A program made the translations under genes and the position numbers. The notes beneath the pieces are model-generated. The model was given only the letters and a program-made list of their open reading frames with translations, ran no database searches and was not told where the DNA came from. Positions 8,470 through 16,717 of a stretch of 64,000 bases of DNA are shown one piece after another (the stretch's first letter is position 1; each line of letters begins with the position of its first letter). Source of the stretch: Photobacterium sanctipauli (GTDB lineage Bacteria; Pseudomonadota; Gammaproteobacteria; Enterobacterales; Vibrionaceae); assembly GCF_003026495.1 (NCBI RefSeq), contig NZ_PYMA01000004.1, positions 124,001 through 188,000 on the forward strand, given 5' to 3'.

Positions 8470-9153
8470 CTAAAGAGCATGCCCCAAAATTGGCTGAGCC
8501 ATTGCAACTAACAGGCTTTCATCTGTTTTCAGTGTTTCAGCTATCTGGTGAGGTTTTCGTCCTGAACGGGCAAGTCTTAATGCTTCTCGCATCACAACGC
8601 AGGTTTTTAACTCTTTGATTGAGTAACCAAGGTATTGTTCAATCGTACTACATGCTGTTTTGTCCGTTACGCTGTCACCTTTAAGCATACAGGCAAGCAC
8701 CGGCTGATACTTAGCCGCGAGTTCAGGGCTGGTGGACTTGGTGTTCACTTTAAGGCTGCCAATTTGATCAGCAAGTACACGTAGTAGGTTGCCTGAAGCA
8801 CCAGATAGTGGCGTTTCATTATCACGGGCTTGGCATTTAATGAGCTCATCAATAACTGCATTAATCAGCGGGTTTTTGCGGAAAAAGCCTGCTTCTTTAC
8901 AAACCGGAGAAGTGATACGAGCAGAGAAATCAACTTTGCTATAGATTGTACCAGGCAGTACCGTGATAGCGTGAAGGCAGTCAAATGGGATAACAAAGCC
9001 ATGGCCAGACTTCACGGTATACTCGTGTTTTCCAAGGCGGACTAGAATGCAGCCTTTTGAAACGAGAAGCATAAAAGTATTAATACTTTTACGGCGGGAG
9101 CCTACATTTAAGAACTCTTGTTCATAATGTGAAAAATCGATAGCTTGTTTCAT
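8470..9153 (-). CDS. Cupin-type (AraC-like sensor) transcription regulator, divergent C-terminus
   Basis: The 227-residue protein has an N-terminal region (about residues 20-95) resembling the AraC ligand-binding cupin barrel: ILVRLGKHEYTVKSGHGFVIPFDCLHAI shows the G-H-x-F-x-x-P pattern that follows the second strand pair. The C-terminal half contains YLGYSIKELKTCVVMREALRLARSG and HQIAETLKTDESL, which look like helix-turn-helix remnants but do not give a textbook double AraC motif. It is divergent from the acyltransferase gene at 9429, a possible target. Regulator status is an inference. Confidence 0.5.
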   Translation of the reverse strand: MKQAIDFSHYEQEFLNVGSRRKSINTFMLLVSKGCILVRLGKHEYTVKSGHGFVIPFDCLHAITVLPGTIYSKVDFSARITSPVCKEAGFFRKNPLINAVIDELIKCQARDNETPLSGASGNLLRVLADQIGSLKVNTKSTSPELAAKYQPVLACMLKGDSVTDKTACSTIEQYLGYSIKELKTCVVMREALRLARSGRKPHQIAETLKTDESLLVAMAQPILGHAL

Positions 9154-9428
9154 AATGAGTCTCTAGCAAAAAAGCCCGCACATAGTGTTCTGTTTTGCCG
9201 CTATCGTCAATGTTCGAGTGATTTTAAACACATAAATGATGATAATTTAGCTAAAAATGCAATATGGGCGGCTGACAAGACAGTCATCTACCGTTAATGT
9301 GAGTGTGTTAAGTATTGACGCTAATCTGGTAAGACCTCCAACCATCAATATGTTGGGGGTCATATCATTGGGCTATTCCACAAATCTGCGTAAAATGTCG
9401 CAGTTTTAAATTAATGTGAAGCATAATT

Positions 9429-10535
9429 GTGCATACAGAGAACGATATTTATAAAGAAATTCGCCCATACAACGACAGTGAAGTTAGTGAGGCGATTGAG
9501 CGTCTAGTTAATGACAAAGAGTTTATTTCAGCAATTCTGAATTACCGTTTTCCCCAGCTCTCTGGTGTGTTTGGTTGGTTGCTAACACCAATCATTAAAC
9601 GTTTTCTTATTAACAAGTGGTCAAATGTAAAGACTGTCGATGATGTACAAAAGCAAGTTGCCAAGTATATGCACGCGACGATTGATCACTCTTGTGACGG
9701 TGTCACTCATACCGGCTTAGACAAGCTGGACCCAGCTAAATCATACCTTTTTGTTTCCAATCACCGTGATATCGCTATGGATCCTGCGATGGTTAACTGG
9801 TGTTTGTACAACAATGGCTTTGATACTGTACGTATTGCGATTGGTGACAATTTATTGAAAAAGCCATGTGCAACAGAGTTGATGCGATTGAACAAGAGCT
9901 TTATCGTTAAACGCTCAGCAAAAGCGCCACGGGAAATGATGAAGGCACTTGGCTTGCTTTCAAGTTACATTGCGCATTCGCTAGAAACGGGTAATTCAAT
10001 TTGGATTGCACAAAAAGAAGGGCGAGCGAAAGATGGCAATGACAAAACGGATCCAGCTATCTTAAAAATGTTCTTTATGGACGGGCGTAAAAAGAAAATC
10101 GCTTTTCCAGAATATATGAAACAGCTCAATATTGTGCCTGTTGCCATCTCTTATGAAAATGACCCTTGCGATATTGCTAAAGCGAAAGAGCTTTACCAAA
10201 AGGCAACAGAAGGCAGTTATGAAAAGGGTGAGCTTGAAGATATTGAGAGCATTATTCAGGGCATTGTTGGTCAAAAGCGTCGTATCCATGTGAGCTTTGG
10301 TGATGTGATTGAAAATGGCTTTGAAACGCCTGAAGATTTGGCACAGGTCATTGATAACCAGATTGCTAATAACTATCACTTGTTCCCTGCAAACTACATT
10401 GCAGCCGAACAAGAGCATGAGTCTGCAACGCAAGAAGAGAAGCAGCGCTTTGAAGAGAAGTATGCGTCATTGCCTGATGGTGTTATTGATATTCTGAAGC
10501 AAATGTACGCAGCACCTGTTCACAATAAGTCATAG
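9429..10535 (+). CDS. 1-acyl-glycerol-3-phosphate acyltransferase-like (PlsC superfamily) protein
   Basis: A 368-residue protein starting with GTG. The acyltransferase core lies at about residues 95-260: block I FVSNHRDIAMDPAM, block II around LNKSFIVKRSAKAP, block III as AQKEGRAKDG, and block IV near IVPVAISYENDP. Block I has His and Asp separated by five residues instead of the usual four, a pattern I recall from bacterial members annotated as glycerol acyltransferases. It has no clear membrane segment except around residues 40-60. Probable role: acylation of a glycerolipid at the membrane; substrate unknown. Confidence 0.75.
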   Translation: MHTENDIYKEIRPYNDSEVSEAIERLVNDKEFISAILNYRFPQLSGVFGWLLTPIIKRFLINKWSNVKTVDDVQKQVAKYMHATIDHSCDGVTHTGLDKLDPAKSYLFVSNHRDIAMDPAMVNWCLYNNGFDTVRIAIGDNLLKKPCATELMRLNKSFIVKRSAKAPREMMKALGLLSSYIAHSLETGNSIWIAQKEGRAKDGNDKTDPAILKMFFMDGRKKKIAFPEYMKQLNIVPVAISYENDPCDIAKAKELYQKATEGSYEKGELEDIESIIQGIVGQKRRIHVSFGDVIENGFETPEDLAQVIDNQIANNYHLFPANYIAAEQEHESATQEEKQRFEEKYASLPDGVIDILKQMYAAPVHNKS

Positions 10536-10561
10536 TAAAGTGATAAAAGTGGTTTGAATAT

Positions 10562-10600
10562 AAACGGCCGCAGTGTTAAATCCACTGCGGCCGTTTCTTT
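10562..10600 (+). terminator. Rho-independent terminator after the acyltransferase gene
   Basis: A perfect 14-bp stem (AAACGGCCGCAGTG with its complement) and a 7-base loop, ending in TTTCTTT. It could also serve the convergent gene at 10669. Confidence 0.9.
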
Positions 10601-10668
10601 GTACCTGTAGTTTAAGTCATGTATCTGTAGTTGAGTTACCCTGTAACTATGTGCGGATATTCTGAGAA

Positions 10669-11217
10669 CTAAAACTGTTGTTGGTTTCTGTTTGGGTTAA
10701 GCGTTCTAACAACGGCTTTAGGTGATACAATTTCTACACGTTTATTTTGTAATGCGCTGCTGCTTCCTTGTAACGGCTCAGTATCACCCGCGGCAACGAT
10801 TTGGATCCGCTCTTCTTCGACACCAAATACCGACGATATGTAAATTGCTACGCTAAATGCACGCTCATAAGAAAGGGCAATGTTGTCTTCTTCTGATGTA
10901 AAGTCATCGCTATGACCAATAACAACGACATAGCTATCAGGGTGTTGGCGTAATCTAACAGCAACAGGGTCAATCAGTAATTGGCCGTCACTGGTTAAGT
11001 CATAGCTCTGTTCCGAGAAATAAACAGTCGTTCGCAACTCTTCGAGTTGAGTCAGTAACACTTGGGCGTGCGGTACATTTGAAGAACTATCAACTTGTTG
11101 ATTAATGGCAGTATCATTGGTGACGCTGTCACCATTTTTTCCGCAGGCTGCAATTGTGCTCATCATAACGAGTGAAAAAGCGAAACGTCTAAAAGATACA
11201 GCATTTGATTTAAACAT
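10669..11217 (-). CDS. OmpA-family lipoprotein
   Basis: A 182-residue protein with a signal peptide ending in the lipobox STIAAC, so the mature N-terminal Cys is lipidated. Residues about 65-165 form an OmpA-type peptidoglycan-binding domain: a TVYFSEQSYDLTSDG strand, a VVVIGHSDD segment holding the Asp that contacts diaminopimelate, and SYERAFSVAIYI with the conserved Arg. It likely anchors the outer membrane to the cell wall, as Pal and YiaD proteins do. It is not in a tol-pal cluster, so no symbol is given. Confidence 0.85.
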   Translation of the reverse strand: MFKSNAVSFRRFAFSLVMMSTIAACGKNGDSVTNDTAINQQVDSSSNVPHAQVLLTQLEELRTTVYFSEQSYDLTSDGQLLIDPVAVRLRQHPDSYVVVIGHSDDFTSEEDNIALSYERAFSVAIYISSVFGVEEERIQIVAAGDTEPLQGSSSALQNKRVEIVSPKAVVRTLNPNRNQQQF

Positions 11218-11320
11218 GATGGAAATACCAGCTAAACCTAATCTTTCTAATGTCTTCTTTAGGTTTAGCTGATCTGTACTGATTCACAACTGCATTAGTG
11301 AGATGAATCCGGGTCCAGCT

Positions 11321-12250
11321 TTACTTTATTAGTACAGGATTTGGCGTGCGATAGGGTGGGACAGACATTCTCTCCGCCATGAAGTCGATAAACGATCGAA
11401 CCTTAGGGGCAAGATATTTTCGTCTAGGGTATACGGCATAGATAGGTAACTCGAGATCTGCCTTCCACTCAGGAAGTAGCTGAACAAGTTTGCCTGTTTC
11501 AAATTCATCGGTAACTAAATAAGTCGCAAGATAGGCAATACCCAACCCCGATATTGCTGCATCAAGTACCGCTGGTGCATTATCAATCCGATAGTTTCCT
11601 CTTGCTCGAATCGATTGGTGCACGCCATCGCGAGTGAATCCCCAGTTGATGTATTTACGTTCGCGGCTTTGGTATGTAATACAATTATGTTGGCGTAAGT
11701 CACCTGGTACTTTGGGCGTTCCGTGCTGTTCTAGGTATTCGGGTGAAGCCACAATGGCAAAGTGGCAATCGGCCAACCTTCTTGCGACCATACCTTCAGG
11801 TGGATGTTCGTGAATAGCAACCCAACAATCAAAACCTTCCTCTAATAGGTTAGGGCGGTGATCGAATAAGCTAACTTCAAGCTCAAGATCCGGATGCTGC
11901 TTCTGAAATTCAGCCAGGGCAGATGTGATGTGCACATTACCGAAAGATTGTGCAATACCAATTCTAAGCACACCCTTTACTTCATTGCGGTAGCCAGCGA
12001 CCAACGCTTCGGCTTCGTTTACGGTATCGAGCAGTTGCTGGCCATACTCCGAATACTGTAAGCCAATGTCAGTTAGTGCCACAGTACGCGTACTTCGTTG
12101 GACCAGCTGGCAACCCAAGCGTTCTTCTAGAAAGCGAATTTGCTTACTTACTTGAGATTTTGAAATGCCTAAGCGTTCAGCTGCGCGTGTAAAGTTCTGT
12201 TCGTGACCAACAGTCGCAAGAATGACCATTTGTTGCAGATTTTCAAGCAT
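11321..12250 (-). CDS. LysR-family transcription regulator next to chrA
   Basis: About 309 residues from ATG 12250; an upstream TTG adds four residues without a better ribosome-binding site. An N-terminal winged helix-turn-helix (NFTRAAERLGISKSQVSKQI) is followed by the LysR substrate-binding fold (residues about 90-295), with the FDCWVAIHEHP and GLGIAYLATYLV patterns of the large CrgA/DmlR-like subgroup. It is divergent from chrA across a gap of about 400 bases and may regulate it or itself; the inducer cannot be read from the sequence. Confidence 0.85.
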   Translation of the reverse strand: MLENLQQMVILATVGHEQNFTRAAERLGISKSQVSKQIRFLEERLGCQLVQRSTRTVALTDIGLQYSEYGQQLLDTVNEAEALVAGYRNEVKGVLRIGIAQSFGNVHITSALAEFQKQHPDLELEVSLFDHRPNLLEEGFDCWVAIHEHPPEGMVARRLADCHFAIVASPEYLEQHGTPKVPGDLRQHNCITYQSRERKYINWGFTRDGVHQSIRARGNYRIDNAPAVLDAAISGLGIAYLATYLVTDEFETGKLVQLLPEWKADLELPIYAVYPRRKYLAPKVRSFIDFMAERMSVPPYRTPNPVLIK

Positions 12251-12657
12251 AGAGTAGACCAACTTCGAGATAACACTTTGAGTATATCATTGAATATTCA
12301 GTGGTAAAAATACGTATATAGAAAGAGACAACGCTGTGATGAAGCAATGATGTGCTGGGTTATAGCGATACTATCGATGAAGTCGGTAGTGGAATATTCT
12401 ACATCTGAGATTTTTTAGGTGTATCATTCATTTAAGTAATGTTATTTAAAATCAGTTTCTTACATATCTTTGTTTCTCGTGGTGGATAATGAACCCTCGA
12501 GAGTGCCTGAGTATTAATGCAATTATGCGCGATCAGAATAATCCACTATTTGGTATGATAAACCTATAATTATCGAAATCGATAGATGAAATCAAAACTA
12601 ACGATTTAATTAATTCGGTGTAAATGAATATCATATAGCTCCTATCTAGGAGGATTT
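12251..12657. other. Divergent regulatory gap between the LysR gene and chrA
   Basis: An AT-rich region that must hold both promoters. ATTATCGAAATCGATAG (12572-12588) contains short dyads of the T-N11-A kind bound by LysR proteins, but no site is convincing. The last 20 bases before chrA contain a small hairpin over its ribosome-binding site, listed separately. Confidence 0.4.
12639..12652 (+). promoter_or_regulatory. Hairpin covering the chrA ribosome-binding site
   Basis: CTCCT, a 4-base loop ATCT, then AGGAG form a perfect 5-bp hairpin. The second arm is the core of the chrA ribosome-binding site (AGGAGG, 5 bases before the ATG), so folding would hide it. Confidence 0.4.
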
Positions 12658-13806
12658 ATGTTCAAAGTGATGTGGCAGTTTTTTCTGCTTGGTCTTTACA
12701 GTTTTGGTGGCCCTGCGGCACATATTGGTTATTTTCAACGTGAGTTTGTTCAAAACAAAAAATGGTTAAGTGATCAAGATTTCACTCATGCTGTTGCGTT
12801 ATGTCAGTTCTTTCCTGGGCCGGCAAGTAGCCAACTTGGGATGTTCATTGGCTATAAGAAGGCGGGCTATTTGGGAGCGCTGAGTGCATTCATTGGATTC
12901 ACTTTCCCATCATTCTTATTGCTCACATTCCTTGCGATAGGCAATCAGCAATATAATGATGTTGCTTTCATTGACACTATCATCCAAGCTGCCAAGTTAC
13001 TTGCTGTTGTCGTTGTTGCTGATGCGTTATGGGGAATGTTTAAAAAGAACATTACCAGTACACTAACTGCAGCAACGGCATTGTTAACTGGTATCGCTGT
13101 GTTTTTTAGTACTGGTTTGCTTGGTCAAATTGCCCCAATTCTTGTTGCTGCTATTGTTGGATTCATTATTTCAAACCGGCAGGCGGCGGCTAGAAATGAT
13201 TCAACAGTATCACCGGCAATTAGACCTAATATGGCGATCTTCGCTGTGTTTGCTGTGCTGCTAGTAGCAATGCCGTTTTTGGCGTCTACGTCAGAGTTCT
13301 TAAATCTGTTTAATGTCTTTTACCAAGCCGGTAGCTTTGTATTTGGTGGTGGTCATGTAGTATTACCGCTATTAGAACCAATGCTAGAGGGGATGGTTGA
13401 ACCCGATACTTTCTTAAGTGCCTATGCATCGGCACAGTTGGTTCCAGGGCCTATGTTCACAATGGCAAGTTATCTAGGTGCTTCTGCCATTGCTGATAGT
13501 CCTATTTTAGGTAGCTTGGTCGCAACGATTGCTGTCTTCTTGCCAGGCAGCCTGTTGTTGTTTGCCTTTCTGCCAGCTTGGAATGCACTATTTAGTAATA
13601 AAAAGCTTAAGGCTTCCATTCTATTAGTTAATGCATCGGTTGTTGGTTTACTTGCTAGTGCGTTTGTTAAGCCGGTTATCCTAACGTCGATTCACTCAAT
13701 CTTTGATGTGGTTGCGGTATTAATCGGTTTCTACTTACTGAAATACAAAAATTGTCCAGTGTGGTTATTGATTATTGGCTTAGCCGCTTATCAGTTTGTC
13801 ATTTAA
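12658..13806 (+). CDS. chrA: Chromate transporter ChrA (CHR family, two-domain form)
   Basis: Inner-membrane carrier of 382 residues with two homologous halves, as in the long-chain CHR family. Each half opens with the family signature: FFLLGLYSFGGPAAHIGYFQREF near residue 10 and VFYQAGSFVFGGGHVVLPLLE near residue 225, each with its FxPGP-type motif (FFPGPASSQLG, LVPGPMFTMASYLG). ChrA exports chromate; some homologues move sulfate or other oxyanions. The neighbouring LysR gene may control it, and the start-site hairpin suggests translational tuning. Confidence 0.9.
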   Translation: MFKVMWQFFLLGLYSFGGPAAHIGYFQREFVQNKKWLSDQDFTHAVALCQFFPGPASSQLGMFIGYKKAGYLGALSAFIGFTFPSFLLLTFLAIGNQQYNDVAFIDTIIQAAKLLAVVVVADALWGMFKKNITSTLTAATALLTGIAVFFSTGLLGQIAPILVAAIVGFIISNRQAAARNDSTVSPAIRPNMAIFAVFAVLLVAMPFLASTSEFLNLFNVFYQAGSFVFGGGHVVLPLLEPMLEGMVEPDTFLSAYASAQLVPGPMFTMASYLGASAIADSPILGSLVATIAVFLPGSLLLFAFLPAWNALFSNKKLKASILLVNASVVGLLASAFVKPVILTSIHSIFDVVAVLIGFYLLKYKNCPVWLLIIGLAAYQFVI

Positions 13807-13808
13807 AC

Positions 13809-13834
13809 AAATACGGCCTTGGGGGCCGTATTTT
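13809..13834 (+). terminator. Rho-independent terminator after chrA
   Basis: AAATACGGCC and GGCCGTATTT pair around a 5-base loop, ending in a T4 tract. Confidence 0.9.
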
Positions 13835-13995
13835 GTCTACCTCTAATGCACTATAACTTTATTGTTGGGTTAAATATATTTACAAAGTAAATGTCGTGTT
13901 TTGAACTACTCACCATCATAAGTAACATGCTTATTAAGCTAAAGTTAAGGCGTAGCTGATAACATACTGGAATTATTCACTTAATCTCATATGTC

Positions 13996-14301
13996 ATGTC
14001 TACACAAAGAAGAATTCGGCCAAATTTAACGAACTATGATGTTGTTGAGATCTACCAGCAGGAGATACGTGAGTCAGAAGCGAGGTTGTTTAGAAAAATA
14101 CTGATTGCAATCATTACTGCAGTATTATTCATCATGTGCTTTATTGGCTTCATCGTTACCTCGGAAGGGAAAGCATCAAGGGACTACGCTGCTGAAGCTA
14201 TGCAGAAGGCTTTTGAAACTGAACGCGCGATTCATATCATTGATGAAGCCGCAGGTACAAACTTTTTGCAACGTGCTAAAGATAGCCTTGAAGAGGATTA
14301 A
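13996..14301 (+). CDS. Small single-span membrane protein, unknown
   Basis: A 101-residue ORF. Residues about 34-56 (ILIAIITAVLFIMCFIGFIV) form one strong membrane helix, flanked by a basic N-terminal part (QRRIRPNLTNY) and an acidic helical C-terminus ending in DSLEED. By the positive-inside rule the N-terminus is cytoplasmic. I do not recognise the family. It converges on the DUF1439 gene with a 9-base gap. Confidence 0.6.
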   Translation: MSTQRRIRPNLTNYDVVEIYQQEIRESEARLFRKILIAIITAVLFIMCFIGFIVTSEGKASRDYAAEAMQKAFETERAIHIIDEAAGTNFLQRAKDSLEED

Positions 14302-14310
14302 CAGTAAAAC

Positions 14311-14862
14311 TCACATTTGAATAACCAGGGAGTGGTTCTTAATGAGCAGCTCTGGTCTTGCTGTTTTGAGTAAAGACTGCTTATAGTCTTCGTCACTTAA
14401 TCGATAAACAGGGCGGGTAAGGATGTACTGCCCGACCATTTCGATGATCGGTGACAATAATTGCTTGCTGGGCAAATTAAGCGAATTCGGACTAAAGTCG
14501 ATGTCTTCAACTTCTAATTCGTTTAGAAAAATAGCGCCTTCGTCCTTGTCGTAATATGGGATTGCACTGAAGTTAACATTGATGGCTACTTCTTGGGGGG
14601 CTTGCCCTGAAAGGCTGATCTTCGCCAATGACTTGGCTTCAAGGTTGACTCGATCACTGGCAACGCGCCCAATTCCCACCTTTACGTCATCAAATTTCAC
14701 ATTTGCGTGCGCAATACCTTTAATTCCAACAGTTCGTTCAAATGATACTTTATCATCAAGGTACTCTTGAACTTCCGCTTCGGTGACACTGTAACTTGCG
14801 CAGGAAGAAAGAAGAACAGAGATAAGAGTAGCTAGTAGTATTGATAATAGTGATCGCATCAT
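14311..14862 (-). CDS. DUF1439 (YceB-like) lipoprotein
   Basis: A 183-residue protein with a signal peptide ending in the lipobox VLLSSC, so it should be lipidated and envelope-anchored. The rest has the alternating-strand pattern of the YceB/DUF1439 family (IGRVASDRVNLEAKSLAKISLSG; IPYYDKDEGAIFLNELEVED), which adopts a lipid-binding tubular fold. E. coli YceB has an unclear envelope role. Likely a single-gene transcript. Confidence 0.8.
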   Translation of the reverse strand: MMRSLLSILLATLISVLLSSCASYSVTEAEVQEYLDDKVSFERTVGIKGIAHANVKFDDVKVGIGRVASDRVNLEAKSLAKISLSGQAPQEVAINVNFSAIPYYDKDEGAIFLNELEVEDIDFSPNSLNLPSKQLLSPIIEMVGQYILTRPVYRLSDEDYKQSLLKTARPELLIKNHSLVIQM

Positions 14863-14982
14863 TTCGCCCAGCAGGTTGTGATAGAAGAATTATCATTGAG
14901 CTTGCCTCTATCTGCTGGTACATATTCGAGACTGAACACAAATAAGTGATAGTCAGCATTAAGTCGATATGATGATTACCGT

Positions 14983-15198
14983 TCAGAAGCAATACTTAAA
15001 CTGCTGTTTATAGAGCTTATTTAACTTATCGTGGTATGTTCTGCTTTTCTTCGTCGTGTAAGATTCACTGCGCATCTTCTTTTGTAGCTTTTCAATTTTT
15101 GTCTGTGTTTTATGACATTTTTTGTCCTTCTTGGTTGAAGCTAGGCTAGCGCTACTTACAAATAGGCAAGTAATTGCGATAGTTATCAGTATCTTCAT
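14983..15198 (-). CDS. Small basic periplasmic protein, unknown
   Basis: A 71-residue ORF with a clear signal peptide (about 20 residues ending ASLAS) and a lysine-rich helical mature part containing two cysteines, one near each end, which could form a disulfide. AAAGAG lies upstream of the start. I do not recognise it. It lies alone between the DUF1439 and sigma-factor genes. Confidence 0.6.
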   Translation of the reverse strand: MKILITIAITCLFVSSASLASTKKDKKCHKTQTKIEKLQKKMRSESYTTKKSRTYHDKLNKLYKQQFKYCF

Positions 15199-15344
15199 TT
15201 TTGGCTCTTTAGGTAATGTATTTAAGAAGGTAGGTTAACGAAATTTCTTTGGTATAGGGGGTTAACAGATGGAAAATTCGATCGAAACAAAAGGGAGGCT
15301 GAAATGTGTGAGTAGCTATTGAGCATAAGATGCGAGGCAATTAA

Positions 15345-15369
15345 AAGGGCACCTACTAGAGGTGCCCTT
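15345..15369 (-). terminator. Rho-independent terminator after the sigma-factor gene
   Basis: A perfect 10-bp stem, AAGGGCACCT and AGGTGCCCTT, with a 5-base loop; on the minus strand it continues into TTTTAATT. Confidence 0.85.
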
Positions 15370-15392
15370 GGAAATGAGTCAATTTGATTTGG

Positions 15393-16268
15393 TTAAGCTG
15401 TTTCAGCAAATAGTAGCTCGATATTGTAGTTGTCTCTCGACAATGAGTTCTTCAGCTTTTTCAGCGAGCTAACTTGCAGCTGACGAATTCTTTCTCGAGT
15501 TAGGCCAACTTCATCGGCAACTTGTTGAAGCGTTTGTGCCTCATAACCAAGTAGGCCAAAGCGACGGCATAGAATTTCTCTGTCTCTTGGGTTCAAACCT
15601 TCAAGCATTGTTGTTGTTAAGCGGTGAATGTCGTCTTTATTGACTTCATTATCCGGCTGTACACTTTCGTCATCAGCAATAAATGCTGAAATACTTTGTG
15701 AGTTAGAGTCGTCAGAAATTTGCTGGTCAATCGAAACAACCGGTGCATCATAAGCAAGTACATGTGAGATTTCATCAACGCTGCGCTCTAGCTTAGCGGC
15801 AACTTCTTCATGCGTAGGCTCTTGATTCGATTGCTTCATGAGCTGTTTGTGTGTGCGTAGAATTGTATTGATTTCTTTTGATACATGCACAGGCAAGCGA
15901 ATAGTACGAGCCTGATTATGAATAGCGCGCTCAATGGTTTGTTTAATCCACCAAGTGGCGTAGGTAGAAAATCTAAATCCTCGTTCAGGGTCAAACTTTT
16001 CAACAGCGGTGATCAAGCCGATGTTTCCTTCATCGATGAGGTCGCTCAGTAGCATACCGCTGCTACGGTATTTTTTTGCAATACTAACAACAAGGCGAAG
16101 GTTACTTTCGATCATTGTTGCTTTAGCGTCAGTGTCACCAAGTAAACTTTTGCGACTGTATAAGATCTCTTCTGTCTTATTTAGTAGCGGTTTGTGCGCA
16201 ATTTCTTGTAGATACAGATGAATTACATCAGCATCGAAACCATTCATTTCTTGTGATTTGATATCCAT
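15393..16268 (-). CDS. RpoS-like group 2 sigma factor (RpoQ/RpoX type)
   Basis: Start at ATG 16268, which has AGGGGA nine bases upstream; the longer reading is unlikely. The product (about 291 residues) has region 1.2 (DVIHLYLQEIAHKPLL), a full region 2 (SNLRLVVSIAKKY, GLITAVEKFDPERGFRFSTY, WWIKQTIERAI), region 3, and region 4 with helix-turn-helix TLQQVADEVGLTRERIRQLQ. It is shorter than RpoS (about 330), has no nlpD next to it, and so looks like one of the extra RpoS-like factors of Vibrionaceae, such as quorum-sensing-controlled RpoQ of Aliivibrio or RpoX. Orthology to either is not proven. Confidence 0.8.
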   Translation of the reverse strand: MDIKSQEMNGFDADVIHLYLQEIAHKPLLNKTEEILYSRKSLLGDTDAKATMIESNLRLVVSIAKKYRSSGMLLSDLIDEGNIGLITAVEKFDPERGFRFSTYATWWIKQTIERAIHNQARTIRLPVHVSKEINTILRTHKQLMKQSNQEPTHEEVAAKLERSVDEISHVLAYDAPVVSIDQQISDDSNSQSISAFIADDESVQPDNEVNKDDIHRLTTTMLEGLNPRDREILCRRFGLLGYEAQTLQQVADEVGLTRERIRQLQVSSLKKLKNSLSRDNYNIELLFAETA

Positions 16269-16717
16269 ATCATTTTCCCCTAGTAACAAGTTAAGATTGT
16301 TATCTATATGTTTCTATTTGTTACGTAATCACATTAACACGGCTTTGTTGCATATTCCAATAGGGGATTTAACGATTTGAAATAAAGGCAACATTATATT
16401 GGATAGAGAGAGCAAAAAAGTGTTTACCACTAAATGATTGGGTTTTTCATTATAAATGGTCTAATTGGTTATGGTGATTTAGAAGATGCGTTTATTAGTG
16501 TTGAGTTTGCCAGTATATAATGTAGGTATAGTTATACATTATAATTATTTGTCATAACTTGGTTTGGTTGAATAAAAGTTTACAAGTCAGAGGATCTTGG
16601 TCATTTATGACTCAATTTATTTATAACGCATCATTTAGTGCTTTAACGGTAGTTTTAATATGGGATTAGTTCTCTTTCTAGTGCCTAATAATGAAGTCAT
16701 AAGTAATGAGTTATAAC
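16269..16717. other. AT-rich gap upstream of the sigma-factor gene
   Basis: This gap of about 450 bases is the 5' region of the sigma gene and the 3' flank of the MFS gene. On the minus strand TGTGATTACGTAACA, about 65 bases before the sigma start, carries a good CRP left half-site but a poor right half. I see no -24/-12 element, terminator or ORF. Confidence 0.4.

Noticed and set aside
16300..16345. Possible CRP site before the sigma-factor gene
   Set aside because: TGTGA is a good half-site, but the other half (AACA) lacks the TCACA symmetry, so it was kept as a remark and not called.
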